Assembly (NCBI RefSeq): GCF_025245835.1
Contig: NZ_JAOBWS010000004.1
Location: 62,001-126,000 of the forward strand
DNA: 64,000 nucleotides
Reading direction: 5' to 3'
DNA from: Rheinheimera sp. 4Y26
Lineage (GTDB): Bacteria > Pseudomonadota > Gammaproteobacteria > Enterobacterales > Alteromonadaceae
In this document: positions 30,522 through 40,928 of the stretch, in pieces
Position numbering within the stretch: the stretch's first letter is position 1
Layout of the letters: every line of letters begins with the position of its first letter
Position numbers and translations under genes: made by a program
The notes under the pieces: generated by a model
Database searches by the model: none
Told to the model about the DNA's origin: nothing
What the model saw: only the letters and a program-made list of their open reading frames with translations

Positions 30522-31094
30522 CTAATTTTTATGCCACCACATGCGTTTTAGCGTGGCGTCTTTGTCAACAAAATGATGTTTAACTGCGCCGGCAGCATGC
30601 ATAGCCACCAGAGCCATCAATACGTAGGCAAACCATTTGTGCAAAGCACCGGCAATATCGGCCTGCTCTGCAAATAACTCACCCAAAGCCGGCAACTCAA
30701 ACCAGCTGAACACTTCAATGCCCCGCCCGTCTGCGGTTGAAATAAGATACCCGGTCAGCACAATGCTAAACAGCAGCAGATACAACAGCATATGTACTAT
30801 GGCCGCCACTTGTTGCAGCTTCATGTTTTGGCTGGCTAGAGCTTCGGGTTTACCAGTTTTAAATCGCCAGAACAGCCGCAACAGCAGCAGAGCAAAGAGC
30901 AGAATGCCAATACTTTTGTGCCAGTAAGGTGCTGTTTTGTACCAGCTGCTGTAATAGGTCAAATCAACCATCCAAAAGCCCAGGGCAAATAACGCAACAA
31001 CCATCAACGCCATCAGCCAGTGCAAACTGACACTCAGATTGTTGTAGTGCAAAGTTTTTGGTTTCGTCGCGTTATTCTGTTGTTCTGTTTGCAT
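30522..31094 (-). CDS. yceJ: Cytochrome b561 family protein
   Basis: An inner-membrane dihaem cytochrome of about 190 residues. Four hydrophobic segments are seen (for example LMALMVVALFALGFWMV and MLLYLLLFSIVLTGYLI). Haem-ligating histidines lie in SLHWLM, WHKSIG, AIVHMLLY and LHKWFAY. Translation starts at 31094, where GGGAGG precedes the ATG; a longer frame to 31130 has no ribosome binding site. Operon with yceI. In the DUF4405/b561 group, such proteins probably pass electrons between quinones and periplasmic partners. Confidence 0.93.
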   Translation of the reverse strand: MQTEQQNNATKPKTLHYNNLSVSLHWLMALMVVALFALGFWMVDLTYYSSWYKTAPYWHKSIGILLFALLLLRLFWRFKTGKPEALASQNMKLQQVAAIVHMLLYLLLFSIVLTGYLISTADGRGIEVFSWFELPALGELFAEQADIAGALHKWFAYVLMALVAMHAAGAVKHHFVDKDATLKRMWWHKN

Positions 31095-31515
31095 AAATCC
31101 TCCCGCAAATAAATTTACTTGCGATAACACTAAATAAAAACCATAAAAAAACGCAGTATTCTATCGATTAATTAGAATGTTTGGCCGGAATATTCCATTC
31201 GCTTTACTGAAAAACTGTTTTGTCAGACATCAGTATGATGTTGCCGGCATTTTCGACCTTTGTCCCTGATGTAAAAACACCCAATTTGTAAGCAGAAAAA
31301 AGCCAGGATGTTTCAGATTGCAGACGACTTTAAGCTTGTTCAGCATTCTTGATAAATGTCTGGTAAATAAAAGAAAAATTGTTTTTTAGATTTTAATTAA
31401 GTTTGTCAATCAAGCTTGACGCCCTCGCAATTTGCGTCAAGTATTAATCTACATCCGTAACAGCAGGTACGCTGGTACCGCATTGATTTAATTCATAACC
31501 TTGGACTTCTGATCT
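31095..31515. other. Divergent promoter region of yceJ and the chemosensory operon
   Basis: No ORF is credible. A perfect GGAATATTCC palindrome (31187-31196) and 6-bp inverted repeats ATTCTA/TAGAAT (31158-31178) are present near the yceJ side. I cannot assign a flagellar-type sigma-28 or a sigma-54 promoter with confidence. Confidence 0.5.
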
Positions 31516-32676
31516 GTGATTACACCATCTTTTGCAAAATATCTGACGCTTGTGCTGCAGGCATTATTACTTGTTGTCGTTGGTTTGAGTGGTCTTTCAC
31601 TTGGGCTGTCAATATTGTTTGCGTTGCTGCTGCTGGCAAGTGCCGCTGTGATTTATTGGCAATGGGCAGATACAACGCCGGAGATGACGCCGTCAACTAC
31701 ACAGGCGCTGCAACCGGACACAAGTTATCAGCATTTTTCGGCAAACTTGTTGTCGCTGGTACATCAGCTGATGCCACTTTGGAATAAACAGTCCACTCTG
31801 GTGAAAGAGCAAACCGAAGAGGCGGTGCTGAATTTAAATCAAAGATTTCAGCAACTTTTTGACTTATTAAATGACCCGCAACAGGCACAGTCTGGCCGGC
31901 AAAATCAGGACCTGATCCTGATGATTGAACAATCGGAAAGCAAACTGCTGGAAATGACACGCCAGCTCAATGAAGCCCAGCGCAACCGGCAAATGATGCT
32001 GGAAGAAATTCAACAGCTGACCAAGGTGACCGAAGCGCTGCAAAGCATGACGGCTGAAGTCGGAGACATTGCCGCCCAAACCAACTTATTGGCGTTAAAT
32101 GCGGCAATTGAAGCAGCACGAGCCGGTGAAAGTGGCCGGGGTTTTGCTGTGGTTGCCACCGAAGTGCGCGCCCTGTCCAACCGCTCCGGCGAAGCGGGCC
32201 GGCGTATTCGCGAGCGGGTGGCTGATGTGACCAAGGCGCTGACCAAAGTGGTGCAGGACTCAGAAAGTCTGGTGGAAACCGAGCAGCAGGCTATCAGTCA
32301 GACTGAACAAACTATTCATGGGGTGATCACCGACTACGAACAAGCTGTGCGTGTCATCACCGACAATAACGACAGGCTTGAGCAACAGTCACGCCATGTT
32401 CAGCAGCAACTGTCTGATGTCATTGTTAATTTGCAGTTCCAGGACAGAGTCAGTCAGATCCTGAGCCATGTTATGTCGGATATGGACAAGCTGCGACAAA
32501 AGTGTACAGAAATGCTCAGTGATATACAGCAAGATAACCAGCCACAGCTGATTTCCACCGAGCAATGGTTAACAGAGCTGGAAAAAACCTACACCACGCT
32601 TGAGCAAGCCAGTGTGCATCGCGGCGGACAGAATAATAAAAATAAACAGCAGGACGATGAAATTACTTTCTTTTAA
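31516..32676 (+). CDS. Membrane-anchored methyl-accepting chemotaxis protein without periplasmic domain
   Basis: Chemoreceptor of 386 residues. Two closely spaced hydrophobic segments occupy residues about 8-50 with only a short turn between, so there is no periplasmic ligand domain. The cytoplasmic part is a long coiled coil with the signalling tip [20 protein letters not shown] and [16 protein letters not shown]. The signal must be cytoplasmic, membrane-state or relayed from another receptor. Start is GTG at 31516; a later ATG would remove the anchor. The gene leads the cluster and is followed by cheY after 12 bases. Confidence 0.88.
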   Translation: MITPSFAKYLTLVLQALLLVVVGLSGLSLGLSILFALLLLASAAVIYWQWADTTPEMTPSTTQALQPDTSYQHFSANLLSLVHQLMPLWNKQSTLVKEQTEEAVLNLNQRFQQLFDLLNDPQQAQSGRQNQDLILMIEQSESKLLEMTRQLNEAQRNRQMMLEEIQQLTKVTEALQSMTAEVGDIAAQTNLLALNAAIEAARAGESGRGFAVVATEVRALSNRSGEAGRRIRERVADVTKALTKVVQDSESLVETEQQAISQTEQTIHGVITDYEQAVRVITDNNDRLEQQSRHVQQQLSDVIVNLQFQDRVSQILSHVMSDMDKLRQKCTEMLSDIQQDNQPQLISTEQWLTELEKTYTTLEQASVHRGGQNNKNKQQDDEITFF

Positions 32677-32688
32677 TTGGGGATTTGT

Positions 32689-33054
32689 ATGAAAACCATT
32701 TTAATAGTGGATGACTCCATCAGTATTCGTCAGGTGGTCGGCTTGACCTTAAGAGCAAATGGTTATGAGGTGATTGAAGCCTGTGACGGCAAAGATGCGT
32801 TGGCTAAACTGACTGGCCAGAAAATTAATCTAATCATTTCCGACGTGAATATGCCCAATATGGACGGCATTACGATGCTCAAGGAAATTAAACAACTCCC
32901 CGCTTACCGTTTTACCCCGGTGATTATGCTCACGACAGAAGGCTCAGAGCAGAAAAAAGAAGAAGGCAAAGCCGCTGGTGCCAAAGCCTGGGTAGTGAAA
33001 CCGTTTAAACCGGAACAAATGTTACTTGCCGTCCAAAAATTGATCCTCGCCTGA
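32689..33054 (+). CDS. cheY: CheY-like response regulator
   Basis: A single receiver domain of 121 residues. Acidic pocket Asp8/Asp9, phosphoacceptor Asp52 (ISDVNMPNMDG), Thr in MLTTEGS, and Lys in WVVKPFKP are all present. Start at ATG 32689 (MKTILIVDDS); an in-frame TTG upstream is unlikely. It lacks an output domain, so it acts on a motor or as a phosphate sink. No cheZ is present in the cluster. Confidence 0.95.
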   Translation: MKTILIVDDSISIRQVVGLTLRANGYEVIEACDGKDALAKLTGQKINLIISDVNMPNMDGITMLKEIKQLPAYRFTPVIMLTTEGSEQKKEEGKAAGAKAWVVKPFKPEQMLLAVQKLILA

Positions 33055-33079
33055 TAATTGCGCACAGAAGGACCTATGC

Positions 33080-33385
33080 ATGCCGGTACAACTGAGTCAT
33101 AAAGCTGATTTTCTGGTGGCAGAATTGCCTGCCGAACTCACCATATTTAACGTGCGTGAGGTGCATCAGGCACTGACCCCTTTCTGGCAAAGCGACAGCC
33201 TGAAACTGATTCTCGATGTGGCCAACCTCGAAGAGCTGGATTCGGCCGGTGTGCAGTTACTGCTGTGGTTGCTGTCAAAAATAGCCGCCCCCGCCCAGTG
33301 TATTGTCTCGGGTAGCGACAATGAAGTGTTTTCAAGGGTCAGTACTTTGTATGGCCTGCACTGGCCACAACATTTTGAACAATAA
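33080..33385 (+). CDS. STAS-domain protein
   Basis: A 101-residue single STAS (anti-sigma-factor-antagonist-like) domain. The phosphorylatable Ser region reads LEELDSAGVQLLLWLL, matching the DSAG motif of SpoIIAA-like proteins. Such proteins occur in chemosensory clusters of this type, between cheY and cheA, but their role there is not well defined. No partner anti-sigma kinase is present in the window. Confidence 0.88.
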   Translation: MPVQLSHKADFLVAELPAELTIFNVREVHQALTPFWQSDSLKLILDVANLEELDSAGVQLLLWLLSKIAAPAQCIVSGSDNEVFSRVSTLYGLHWPQHFEQ

Positions 33386-33397
33386 AGGAAGGCTCTG

Positions 33398-35509
33398 ATG
33401 GATCTGACGCAGGCAAGATTATTGTTCATTGAAGAAGCCAACAGTCTATTGGCGGTGATGGAAAGCTGTTTGCTGGAAATCGAAAGTGGTGATGCCGAAG
33501 TTGCCGAGCATATTGATGCCATTTTCCGTGCCGCTCACACCATCAAAGGCTCGGCCGGCATGTTTGGTTTTGACCCTGTGGTGGTTTTTACCCACAACGT
33601 TGAAAGTGTGCTGGACAAAGTCCGCAGCAATGAGCTGGAAATGGACGCGGCGCTGATTAATCTGATGCTGGATTGTCAGGATCATATGGCAGCGATGATC
33701 CGACAGCTTGAAGATGAAACCGTCAGTATCGATTTGCAGCAAGGTGCTGCACTGATTGAGCAACTGCATCAGTATATTCAGCCACAAACCGAAAAGGCCG
33801 AGCCGGTCAAAGCCATGATTCATAATAGTCCGGCCTACTGGCAACTTGATATTCAATACGGTGACGATGTATTTCGTGACGGTATGGACCCTCTGTCGCA
33901 GCTGAACTTTCTGCAAACATTGGGCAGCATTGAAAACGTCACAGCGCTTTGGGCTTTTCCCGACAACTTTGACCCCGAATCCTGTTATCTGCACCTGAAG
34001 CTTGATTTTGCCTCAGAAGCCAGTAAACAACAGATTGAAGATGTATTTGAGTTTGTGCAGGACAGCAGCACAGTTGTGATCACGGCACCGCAGCAAATAG
34101 AGCAGTCGCTGCAGAATATTCCTCCTTCCGATGAAAAACTCGGCACCTTGCTGGTGAGTGTTGGCGCAGTTACCGAACGTGAATTGCAAAGTGCGTTGCA
34201 GGTGCAACAACAACTTCAGCAGCAAAGCCAGAAAGTACAGGCGCTGGGAGAAGTGTTGGTTGGTCAGGGCGCGGTATCGGCCGATGCTGTGGCGATGGCG
34301 CTGGATAAACAAAAAGCCACTGAGCACAAAAGACCGCCTGATTTTCAGTTTTTAAAAGTAGAAGCACGAAAGCTGGATGAACTGATCAACCTGGTTGGTG
34401 AGCTGGTGACAGCAGGCGCCAGTATCGACAGTCTGTTGCAGCAAATTGAACACGAGCCGCTGCAGGAAGCTTTTGGTGTGTTAACCGGCCTGCTTGAGCA
34501 AATTCGCGATGGTGCATTGGGCCTTCGCATGGTGCAGGTTGGCGAGTCTTTCAGTAGATTGCGCCGCATAGTAAGGGATGTTTCCAAAGAACTTGGCAAA
34601 GAAATCGAACTGGTTGTGTCCGGAGCCGACACTGAACTGGATAAAACCATGGTGGAAAAACTGTCGGATCCGCTGATGCATATAGTGCGAAACGCTGTTG
34701 ATCATGGGATCGAAAGCAAAGAAATGCGGCTTTATAAAGGCAAGCCGGCCCAGGGCCAGTTAAAGCTGTCGGCCTGCCATGAGTCAGGCTCAGTCGTCAT
34801 TGAAATCAGCGACGATGGTGCCGGGCTCAATATCGAAAGGATCCGGCAAAAAGCTATCGAAAAAGGCATTATTTCCGCCGACAGAGAGCTTGGCAAAGAA
34901 GAAATATTTAAGCTGATTTTTGCGCCTGGTTTTTCCACCGCCTCAGCGGTCACTAACTTGTCCGGCCGCGGCGTGGGCATGGATGTGGTGAAACGGAATA
35001 TTGAAGAGTTGCGGGGGCAAATTCAGATTGATTCCATTCCTGACAAAGGCACCACTTTTAAAATCCGTCTGCCACTCACCCTTGCCATTATCGACGGATT
35101 CCTGGTGCGCATTGGCGACACCCATCTGGTGCTGCCGCTCAATATGGTACAGGAATGTATCGAGTTTGCAGATCTGCACGAAAACGAGCGCAACTATCTG
35201 GACCTGCGCGGTGAAGTCTTGCCTTTTATCAAACTTAAGCAGCTGTTTAACCTGAAATCCGACGCCAAAGCCAAAGAAAATATCGTGGTGGTGCAATATG
35301 GCAATCACAAAGCCGGTCTGGTGGTGGACCAACTGCAGGGTGAGTTGCAGGCCGTGATCAAGCCACTGAGCAGTATGTTTAAATCACTCAAAGGGATCGG
35401 GGGCTACACTATTCTCGGTTCCGGTAATGTTGGTTTTATTCTGGATATTCCGCAACTGGTGCAGTTTGCCAGTACTGCTGAGAATACCGCCTGTCATCCC
35501 ATGTCTTAG
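33398..35509 (+). CDS. cheA: Chemotaxis histidine kinase CheA
   Basis: A 703-residue kinase. Domains: HPt with His47 in RAAHTIKGSAG; a variable region 140-310 in place of a standard P2 docking domain, containing LGTLLVSVGAVTERELQSAL and a related LGEVLVGQGAVSADAVAMAL repeat; dimerisation region (about 320-380, RKLDELINLVGELVTA); HATPase with N-box H428-IVRNAVDHG, G1 DDGAGL and G2 G523-RGVGMDVV; and a C-terminal CheW-like domain (about 560-695). It phosphorylates CheY, CheB and probably the REC-EAL protein of the cluster. Confidence 0.97.
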   Translation: MDLTQARLLFIEEANSLLAVMESCLLEIESGDAEVAEHIDAIFRAAHTIKGSAGMFGFDPVVVFTHNVESVLDKVRSNELEMDAALINLMLDCQDHMAAMIRQLEDETVSIDLQQGAALIEQLHQYIQPQTEKAEPVKAMIHNSPAYWQLDIQYGDDVFRDGMDPLSQLNFLQTLGSIENVTALWAFPDNFDPESCYLHLKLDFASEASKQQIEDVFEFVQDSSTVVITAPQQIEQSLQNIPPSDEKLGTLLVSVGAVTERELQSALQVQQQLQQQSQKVQALGEVLVGQGAVSADAVAMALDKQKATEHKRPPDFQFLKVEARKLDELINLVGELVTAGASIDSLLQQIEHEPLQEAFGVLTGLLEQIRDGALGLRMVQVGESFSRLRRIVRDVSKELGKEIELVVSGADTELDKTMVEKLSDPLMHIVRNAVDHGIESKEMRLYKGKPAQGQLKLSACHESGSVVIEISDDGAGLNIERIRQKAIEKGIISADRELGKEEIFKLIFAPGFSTASAVTNLSGRGVGMDVVKRNIEELRGQIQIDSIPDKGTTFKIRLPLTLAIIDGFLVRIGDTHLVLPLNMVQECIEFADLHENERNYLDLRGEVLPFIKLKQLFNLKSDAKAKENIVVVQYGNHKAGLVVDQLQGELQAVIKPLSSMFKSLKGIGGYTILGSGNVGFILDIPQLVQFASTAENTACHPMS

Positions 35510-35523
35510 CCCGGAGAGCACCA

Positions 35524-36024
35524 ATGGATGAAAGTTTCGCTAAGGATCCACTGAGTCACCAGCATTTTCTGACCTTTGTGCTCAGGGATGAATGTTTTGG
35601 CATCAGTATCAGTGCGGTGAAAGAAATTATTGAATACGACAATGTCACCCCTATTCCGCTGATGCCCGAGTTTGTCAAAGGTGTGCTGAATCTGCGCGGT
35701 GAAGTGGTGCCTGTGATTGATTTGTCGGTGCGTTTTAATAAAGCGCCAACCGAAATTCAGAAACGCACCTGTATTGTCATTCTGGAAATCCCGTTTGAAG
35801 AACAAACCGTCACTATTGGCGCTGTGGTCGACAGTGTCAGTGAAGTGATGGAAATAAATATGGAAACGATAGAACCGGCCCCTACTTTTGGCGCCCGCAT
35901 TCGTGCCCAGTTTATCCTTGGTGTTGTCAATACCGGAGACCAGTTTGTCATCTTGCTGCGCGGTGAGCGGGTGTTATCGGTCGAAGAAATGACTGCAGTA
36001 ATTGAAAACGTTGTCGAAAAATAA
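35524..36024 (+). CDS. cheW: Chemotaxis coupling protein CheW
   Basis: Adapter linking receptors to CheA, 166 residues. CheW signatures are the start of the fold (LTFVLRDECFGISISAVKEI) and LMPEFVKGVLNLRGEVVPVI. It lies 14 bases after cheA and 15 before the second receptor gene. Confidence 0.96.
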   Translation: MDESFAKDPLSHQHFLTFVLRDECFGISISAVKEIIEYDNVTPIPLMPEFVKGVLNLRGEVVPVIDLSVRFNKAPTEIQKRTCIVILEIPFEEQTVTIGAVVDSVSEVMEINMETIEPAPTFGARIRAQFILGVVNTGDQFVILLRGERVLSVEEMTAVIENVVEK

Positions 36025-36039
36025 CCAACAGAGGTTTCC

Positions 36040-37680
36040 ATGTTTAAAAAAATGAAAGTAGCAACCCGGATGGCTACCCTGGCCTCTTCGATGATTATCT
36101 TAATTCTGATTGTTGGGGTGCTTGGTATTTTTACTGCCCGTGATTCCAATACTGCCATGTCCAGTGTTTATAACGACCGTGTGGTACCACTGAAAGACTT
36201 AAAACTGATTGCAGATATGTATGCGGTTAATATTGTCGATACCGCACATAAAGTGCGTAACAAAGGCATGGATTGGGCACAGGGACTGGCCAATATCGAA
36301 CAGGCCGACAAAATTATTCACGACACCTGGGCTGCTTATCTGGCCACTGAGATGGTTGCAGAAGAAACAGCTGTTGTGAACGAGATTAAAGATTTGCTGA
36401 AAGTGGCGGACAGCTCCACTGTGGAGCTGAAAGATATTTTGCGCAAACAAGACGCTGCAGCTTTGGATAGCTTTGTGCTCAGTAAATTGTATCCAAGTAT
36501 AGAACCAGTGTCTGACCGCTTTGCCAAGCTGGTTGATGTGCAGTTAAAAGTGGCCGGTAGCGCCTACAACGATTCAACTGCCGCCTATGAACGCTCGTTT
36601 ATTATTAATCTGGCTTGTATTGTGTTTAGTCTGGTACTGAGTATTGTGCTGGGTATTTTAATTACCCGCAGTCTGGTCACCCAACTGGGTGGTGAGCCGG
36701 CTTATGCTGAAGACATTATCAGTAAAGTGGCGGCCGGTGATTTGTCGGTTGAAGTGGAGCTCAAAGCTGGTGACAGCAGTAGTATGCTGGCGGCTATTGC
36801 CTCTATGGTGAAAAACCTGAGTAATATTATTCAGGAAGTGCGCTCTGCCGCTGACACTCTGTCGTCAGCTTCTGAACAAATGAATGCAACGGCCCAGTCG
36901 CTGAGTCAGTCGTCATCTGAGCAGGCGGCCAGTGTGGAAGAAACCAGTGCATCAATGGAAGAGATGTCGGCATCCATCGCCCAGAATACGGAAAACTCAA
37001 AAATTACCGAAGGTATTGCCAGCAAAAGTGCACAGGATGCGATTGATGGTGGCAAGGCGGTTCGGGAAACTGTGCTGGCGATGCGGCAAATTGCCCAGAA
37101 AATCAGCATTATTGACGATATTGCTTATCAGACCAACTTGCTGGCACTGAACGCCGCTATTGAAGCGGGCCGCGCCGGTGAGCATGGCCGTGGTTTTGCT
37201 GTGGTTGCGGCTGAAGTGCGTAAGCTGGCTGGTCGTAGTCAGACCGCAGCCAAAGAAATTGGCGAAATGGCCGGCAGTTCCGTCAGCATGGCCGAACAGG
37301 CAGGTACCTTACTGGAACAGATTGTGCCTTCTATTCAGCGCACTTCAGAGCTGGTGCAGGAAATTGCCGCCGCAAGTTCAGAACAATCTTCAGGTGCTCA
37401 TGAAATTAACAGTGCCATTAGTCAGATAAGCCAGGCAACCCAGCAAAATGCGGCGGCCAGTGAAGAGTTATCCTCCACTTCTGAAGAGCTGACCACTCAG
37501 GCGATGCAATTGCAGCAGATGATGGAGTTCTTTACGCTGCAACAGCATAACGTGAGCCGCAGCCAGCATCCGGTGCATAACAGAGCGCAGCAAAGACCGG
37601 TGAAAGCAGCGCCTGTCTCAGCTCGTTCCGCTAAGCGCCATAACGAGGCCTCTGATGATTTTGAATACGAAAAATTCTGA
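36040..37680 (+). CDS. Methyl-accepting chemotaxis protein with four-helix-bundle sensor
   Basis: A typical transmembrane chemoreceptor of 546 residues. TM1 about 12-32 ([17 protein letters not shown]); helical periplasmic domain of the 4HB_MCP type 33-185; TM2 about 186-208; HAMP 210-262; then a methyl-accepting helix bundle with the signalling tip [20 protein letters not shown] and [16 protein letters not shown]. The C-terminus (DDFEYEKF) does not end in an NWETF-like CheR-tethering pentapeptide. The cheR start lies inside its last codons (26-base overlap). Confidence 0.95.
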   Translation: MFKKMKVATRMATLASSMIILILIVGVLGIFTARDSNTAMSSVYNDRVVPLKDLKLIADMYAVNIVDTAHKVRNKGMDWAQGLANIEQADKIIHDTWAAYLATEMVAEETAVVNEIKDLLKVADSSTVELKDILRKQDAAALDSFVLSKLYPSIEPVSDRFAKLVDVQLKVAGSAYNDSTAAYERSFIINLACIVFSLVLSIVLGILITRSLVTQLGGEPAYAEDIISKVAAGDLSVEVELKAGDSSSMLAAIASMVKNLSNIIQEVRSAADTLSSASEQMNATAQSLSQSSSEQAASVEETSASMEEMSASIAQNTENSKITEGIASKSAQDAIDGGKAVRETVLAMRQIAQKISIIDDIAYQTNLLALNAAIEAGRAGEHGRGFAVVAAEVRKLAGRSQTAAKEIGEMAGSSVSMAEQAGTLLEQIVPSIQRTSELVQEIAAASSEQSSGAHEINSAISQISQATQQNAAASEELSSTSEELTTQAMQLQQMMEFFTLQQHNVSRSQHPVHNRAQQRPVKAAPVSARSAKRHNEASDDFEYEKF

Positions 37681-38545
37681 GGTTATCCGCAAATCACAAC
37701 AAGGCCCTGAACTCAGCGAAGCTGAGTTCAACGGCTTTCGAGACTGGTTATATCATCATACCGGCATTCATTTAAGTCCGATTAAAAAAGGCATGATCAC
37801 CGGGCGTCTGCAAAAACGTTTGTATGCATTAAAACTCGGCAATTACAGCCAGTACCTGAAGCTGTTAAAAGATCCGGAACAATCGGCTGAAAAACAGTTG
37901 GCGCTGAACCTGCTCACCACCAATGAAACTTATTTTTTCCGTGAAGATAAACACTTTAGTTTCTTGCAGAATTTTGTGCGGCAACAAGGCTCGCGGCAAA
38001 ATTTTCAGGTATGGAGTGCTGCGTCTTCATCCGGCGAAGAAGCATATAGTATTGCCATGCTGCTGGCCGACACCTTGGGGCTGCAATGCAACTGGCAAAT
38101 TCTCGGCACCGATATTAATACAGCTGTGTTAAACACAGCCCGGCGGGCGGTATACCCAATTGCTGACACTGCAAAAATTCCCCCGGCATATTTGCAGCGG
38201 TATTGCCAAAAAGGTGTGGGCAAAGACCATGGCTGGTTCAGAATTGGTCAGGAACTACGGCAAAGGGTCAGTTTTGAGCAGGCTAACCTGTTTAAGCTGC
38301 CGCCCGGGCTCGCCAAATTTGATGTTATTTTTCTGCGTAACGTGCTGATTTATTTTGAATTAGAAGATAAAAAAATCATTGTCAAAAACATTTTGCGTCA
38401 GCTCAAACCTGGTGGTTTGTTACTGGTTGGCCACTCAGAAAGTATTCATGGCTACGATGATGCCTTAGAACAGTTACAGGCCAGTTGTTATCGTTATCAG
38501 CCAAAACATCTGCTCAACGCCAGCTTTGAGGCCAATACCCTATGA
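37655..38545 (+). CDS. cheR: Chemotaxis protein methyltransferase CheR
   Basis: Methylates receptor glutamates using SAM; 296 residues. An N-terminal helical domain ([20 protein letters not shown]) is followed by the SAM-binding fold with [24 protein letters not shown] and FLRNVLIYF. The start overlaps the receptor gene by 26 bases in another frame, and the stop overlaps cheB by 4 bases (ATGA). Adaptation enzyme of this cluster, with CheB and CheD. Confidence 0.95.
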   Translation: MILNTKNSEVIRKSQQGPELSEAEFNGFRDWLYHHTGIHLSPIKKGMITGRLQKRLYALKLGNYSQYLKLLKDPEQSAEKQLALNLLTTNETYFFREDKHFSFLQNFVRQQGSRQNFQVWSAASSSGEEAYSIAMLLADTLGLQCNWQILGTDINTAVLNTARRAVYPIADTAKIPPAYLQRYCQKGVGKDHGWFRIGQELRQRVSFEQANLFKLPPGLAKFDVIFLRNVLIYFELEDKKIIVKNILRQLKPGGLLLVGHSESIHGYDDALEQLQASCYRYQPKHLLNASFEANTL

Positions 38546-39606
38546 GTAAACGTCGCATCAAAGTACTGATTGTGGATGACTCCGCGCTGGTAAGGCAGGT
38601 GTTAACCCAGTTGCTGGACGGTATCGCCGATATTGAAGTCATTGCCGCGGCGCCGGATCCCATTTTTGCCATGGCAAAAATGAATAAAGAATGGCCTGAT
38701 GTGATCACGCTGGATGTTGAAATGCCGCGCATGGACGGCATCACCTTCTTAAAACAAATTATGAGCACCAGGCCAACGCCTGTGTTGATTTGTTCTTCGT
38801 TAACTGAAAAAGGCGCCGCTACCACCCTGCAGGCGCTGCAGGCCGGTGCTGCCGGTATTTTCACTAAACCCCAACTCGGCGTGAAAGATTTTCTGCACGC
38901 CAGCAAACAACAATTTGCTGATGCGATTCGCGAAGCCGCCAAAGCCAATTTAAAAAACCTGCATGCGCTGCCAACGGCAAAACAGCACATCGCGATAACA
39001 CCAGAGAATCCGCCTTTGGCCGCTATGGCCAAAACCACCGAAAAAGTAATTGCTATTGGTACTTCAACCGGCGGTACTCTGGCGCTTGAGTTTGTGTTGT
39101 CACAACTGAATCCAGTCAGTGAAGGCATAGTGATAGTGCAGCATATGCCGGAAAAATTTACCGCTGCTTTTGCTGAGCGGCTAAACAGCATTTGTGATAT
39201 CGAAGTGCGCGAAGCCCGGCATGGTGATCGCATCAGACCTGGCCTTGCGTTGATTGCACCAGGTGGTCAACATTTAAGTATTACCAGAAATGGCGCTTAT
39301 TATCAGGCCGTGGTGAAACCTGGTCCTGCGGTGAACCGGCACTGCCCTTCGGTCGATGTATTATTTCGCTCTGTGGCCAAAGTGGCCGGCGCCAATGCCA
39401 TCGGTATTATTATGACTGGTATGGGCGATGATGGCGCCCGCGGTTTATTGGAGATGCAACAGGCCGGCGCCCGAACCTATGCCCAGGATGAAGCCAGTTG
39501 TGTGGTGTTTGGCATGCCCAAAGAAGCCATTAAACGTGGTGCAGCTGATCAGATCGTTCCGCTGTCACAGGTGCCCGGCATCATCATGAAATACAGTAGT
39601 AGCTGA
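38542..39606 (+). CDS. cheB: Chemotaxis methylesterase/glutamine deamidase CheB
   Basis: A two-domain protein of 354 residues. Receiver domain with phosphoacceptor Asp58 ([12 protein letters not shown]), a linker, then the methylesterase domain with the catalytic triad Ser175 (GTSTGG), His201 (VQHMPEKF) and Asp297 (GMGDDGARG). It removes methyl groups added by CheR. Coupled to cheR by a 4-base overlap. Confidence 0.96.
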   Translation: MSKRRIKVLIVDDSALVRQVLTQLLDGIADIEVIAAAPDPIFAMAKMNKEWPDVITLDVEMPRMDGITFLKQIMSTRPTPVLICSSLTEKGAATTLQALQAGAAGIFTKPQLGVKDFLHASKQQFADAIREAAKANLKNLHALPTAKQHIAITPENPPLAAMAKTTEKVIAIGTSTGGTLALEFVLSQLNPVSEGIVIVQHMPEKFTAAFAERLNSICDIEVREARHGDRIRPGLALIAPGGQHLSITRNGAYYQAVVKPGPAVNRHCPSVDVLFRSVAKVAGANAIGIIMTGMGDDGARGLLEMQQAGARTYAQDEASCVVFGMPKEAIKRGAADQIVPLSQVPGIIMKYSSS

Positions 39607-39614
39607 GGAAAAGG

Positions 39615-40817
39615 ATGAACACATTTTCAATATTGGTGGTTGAGGATAGCCCGAGTCAGCGTGAATATATGCGACAACTGTGCAGTGCTGCCGGCGTGCT
39701 TGATATCAGCGAAGCAGCCAATGGCCATATTGCGCTTGAGATGCTGCAAAAATGCGATAGACAATTTGACCTGATTATTTGTGATCTTGAAATGCCGGAT
39801 ATGGACGGTATTGAACTTTTACATCAGCTGGCATCGATGGACCTGGATTCGGCCATTGCTATTGTCAGCAGCAGAGAAGCAAATCTGATTGCCTCAGTGG
39901 AACTGATGGCCAAAGCCGACGGTTTAAATGTGATTGGCAGTATGGCCAAGCCTGTGATGCTGGCGGATTTACAGCGCTTACTACAGAATTCCGTGATTCC
40001 ATGTAAAAAAGCAGTATCGCAGCAAAAGCATGCGCCGCTTGAGTTTGAACAACTGCAGCGTGCATTACTTGAACATCAGTTTGAGCTGCATTATCAGCCC
40101 AAACTCAATATGAGAACGCTGGAGCTGGCGGGGGTTGAAGCGCTGGTCAGGCTACGCCATCCAGAGCGCGGTCTGGTGTATCCAAACGATTTTATTCAGA
40201 GTTGTGAGCGTTATAACCTGATTGATGCATTGAGTTACGAAGTGCTGGTGATGGCGATAGCGCAACTGCAACTGTGGCAGCAACAGGGGTTTTCCAGCAA
40301 AATTTCGGTCAATCTGTCGGCAACATCCTTTGACAATAAGCAGTTTTTGCAGCAGGTAACCCAATTGCTCGCCAATTCAGGTATTACCCCGTCCAATCTG
40401 ATTTTTGAAGTAACGGAAACGGCAGTGATCCGCAACATGGGTCAGGCGCTGGCCTTTTTAACCCGGCTGAGGTTACTGGGGTTTGGTTTGTCGATTGATG
40501 ATTACGGCACGGGGTATTCGTCGGTAAAACAGCTGTCGCAAATTCCTTTTACCGAGCTGAAAATTGACCGCAGTTTAATTGATGGCATTCACAACAAAGC
40601 GCATTTACAGGTGATTTTTGAAAGTACCTTGCTGATGTGTGACAAGCTTGGCATTAATCTGGTAGCCGAAGGTGTGGAAACGGCCGCCGACTGGCGTTAT
40701 CTGCAGCAGGCAAACTGTATGATGGCGCAGGGTTATTATCTGGCTAAACCAATGTCGGACAGCGATTTTATTTTCTGGGTGACTCAGGGTTGTAAAGCGG
40801 CCGGTGAATTGGCCTGA
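39615..40817 (+). CDS. REC-EAL response regulator, cyclic-di-GMP phosphodiesterase
   Basis: A 400-residue response regulator. The N-terminal receiver has phosphoacceptor Asp57 (ICDLEMPDMDG) and Lys in MAKPV; a Ser replaces the usual Thr (IVSSRE). The C-terminal EAL domain is catalytically complete by inspection: E175-AL, NLSATSF, EVTETAV, D295-D296-YGTGYSS, KIDRSLI, VAEGVET and QGYYLAKPM. It should hydrolyse c-di-GMP to pGpG, with activity set by phosphorylation, probably from CheA. It starts eight bases after cheB and ends the plus-strand operon, so chemosensing may be tied to c-di-GMP level. Confidence 0.93.
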   Translation: MNTFSILVVEDSPSQREYMRQLCSAAGVLDISEAANGHIALEMLQKCDRQFDLIICDLEMPDMDGIELLHQLASMDLDSAIAIVSSREANLIASVELMAKADGLNVIGSMAKPVMLADLQRLLQNSVIPCKKAVSQQKHAPLEFEQLQRALLEHQFELHYQPKLNMRTLELAGVEALVRLRHPERGLVYPNDFIQSCERYNLIDALSYEVLVMAIAQLQLWQQQGFSSKISVNLSATSFDNKQFLQQVTQLLANSGITPSNLIFEVTETAVIRNMGQALAFLTRLRLLGFGLSIDDYGTGYSSVKQLSQIPFTELKIDRSLIDGIHNKAHLQVIFESTLLMCDKLGINLVAEGVETAADWRYLQQANCMMAQGYYLAKPMSDSDFIFWVTQGCKAAGELA

Positions 40818-40928
40818 TGCCTGTTTCATGCTTCAAGTCTGAGTGTCGGCTGGCACTGGTTTAACTGTAAGTACAGCCGGGTTCTTTTCAGGCGCTGATG
40901 TTTACGCCGTCACTTTGTGGCGCCCTCT

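Noticed and set aside
31472-31487. Sigma-54-like TGGTAC-N4-TTGAT ahead of the chemosensory operon
   Set aside because: The -12 element lacks the required GC and the -24 element has T for C, so the match is too weak to report.
37655-37680. Receptor-cheR overlap as a fusion or frameshift
   Set aside because: Both frames are intact with normal ends; a 26-base overlap is ordinary translational coupling.
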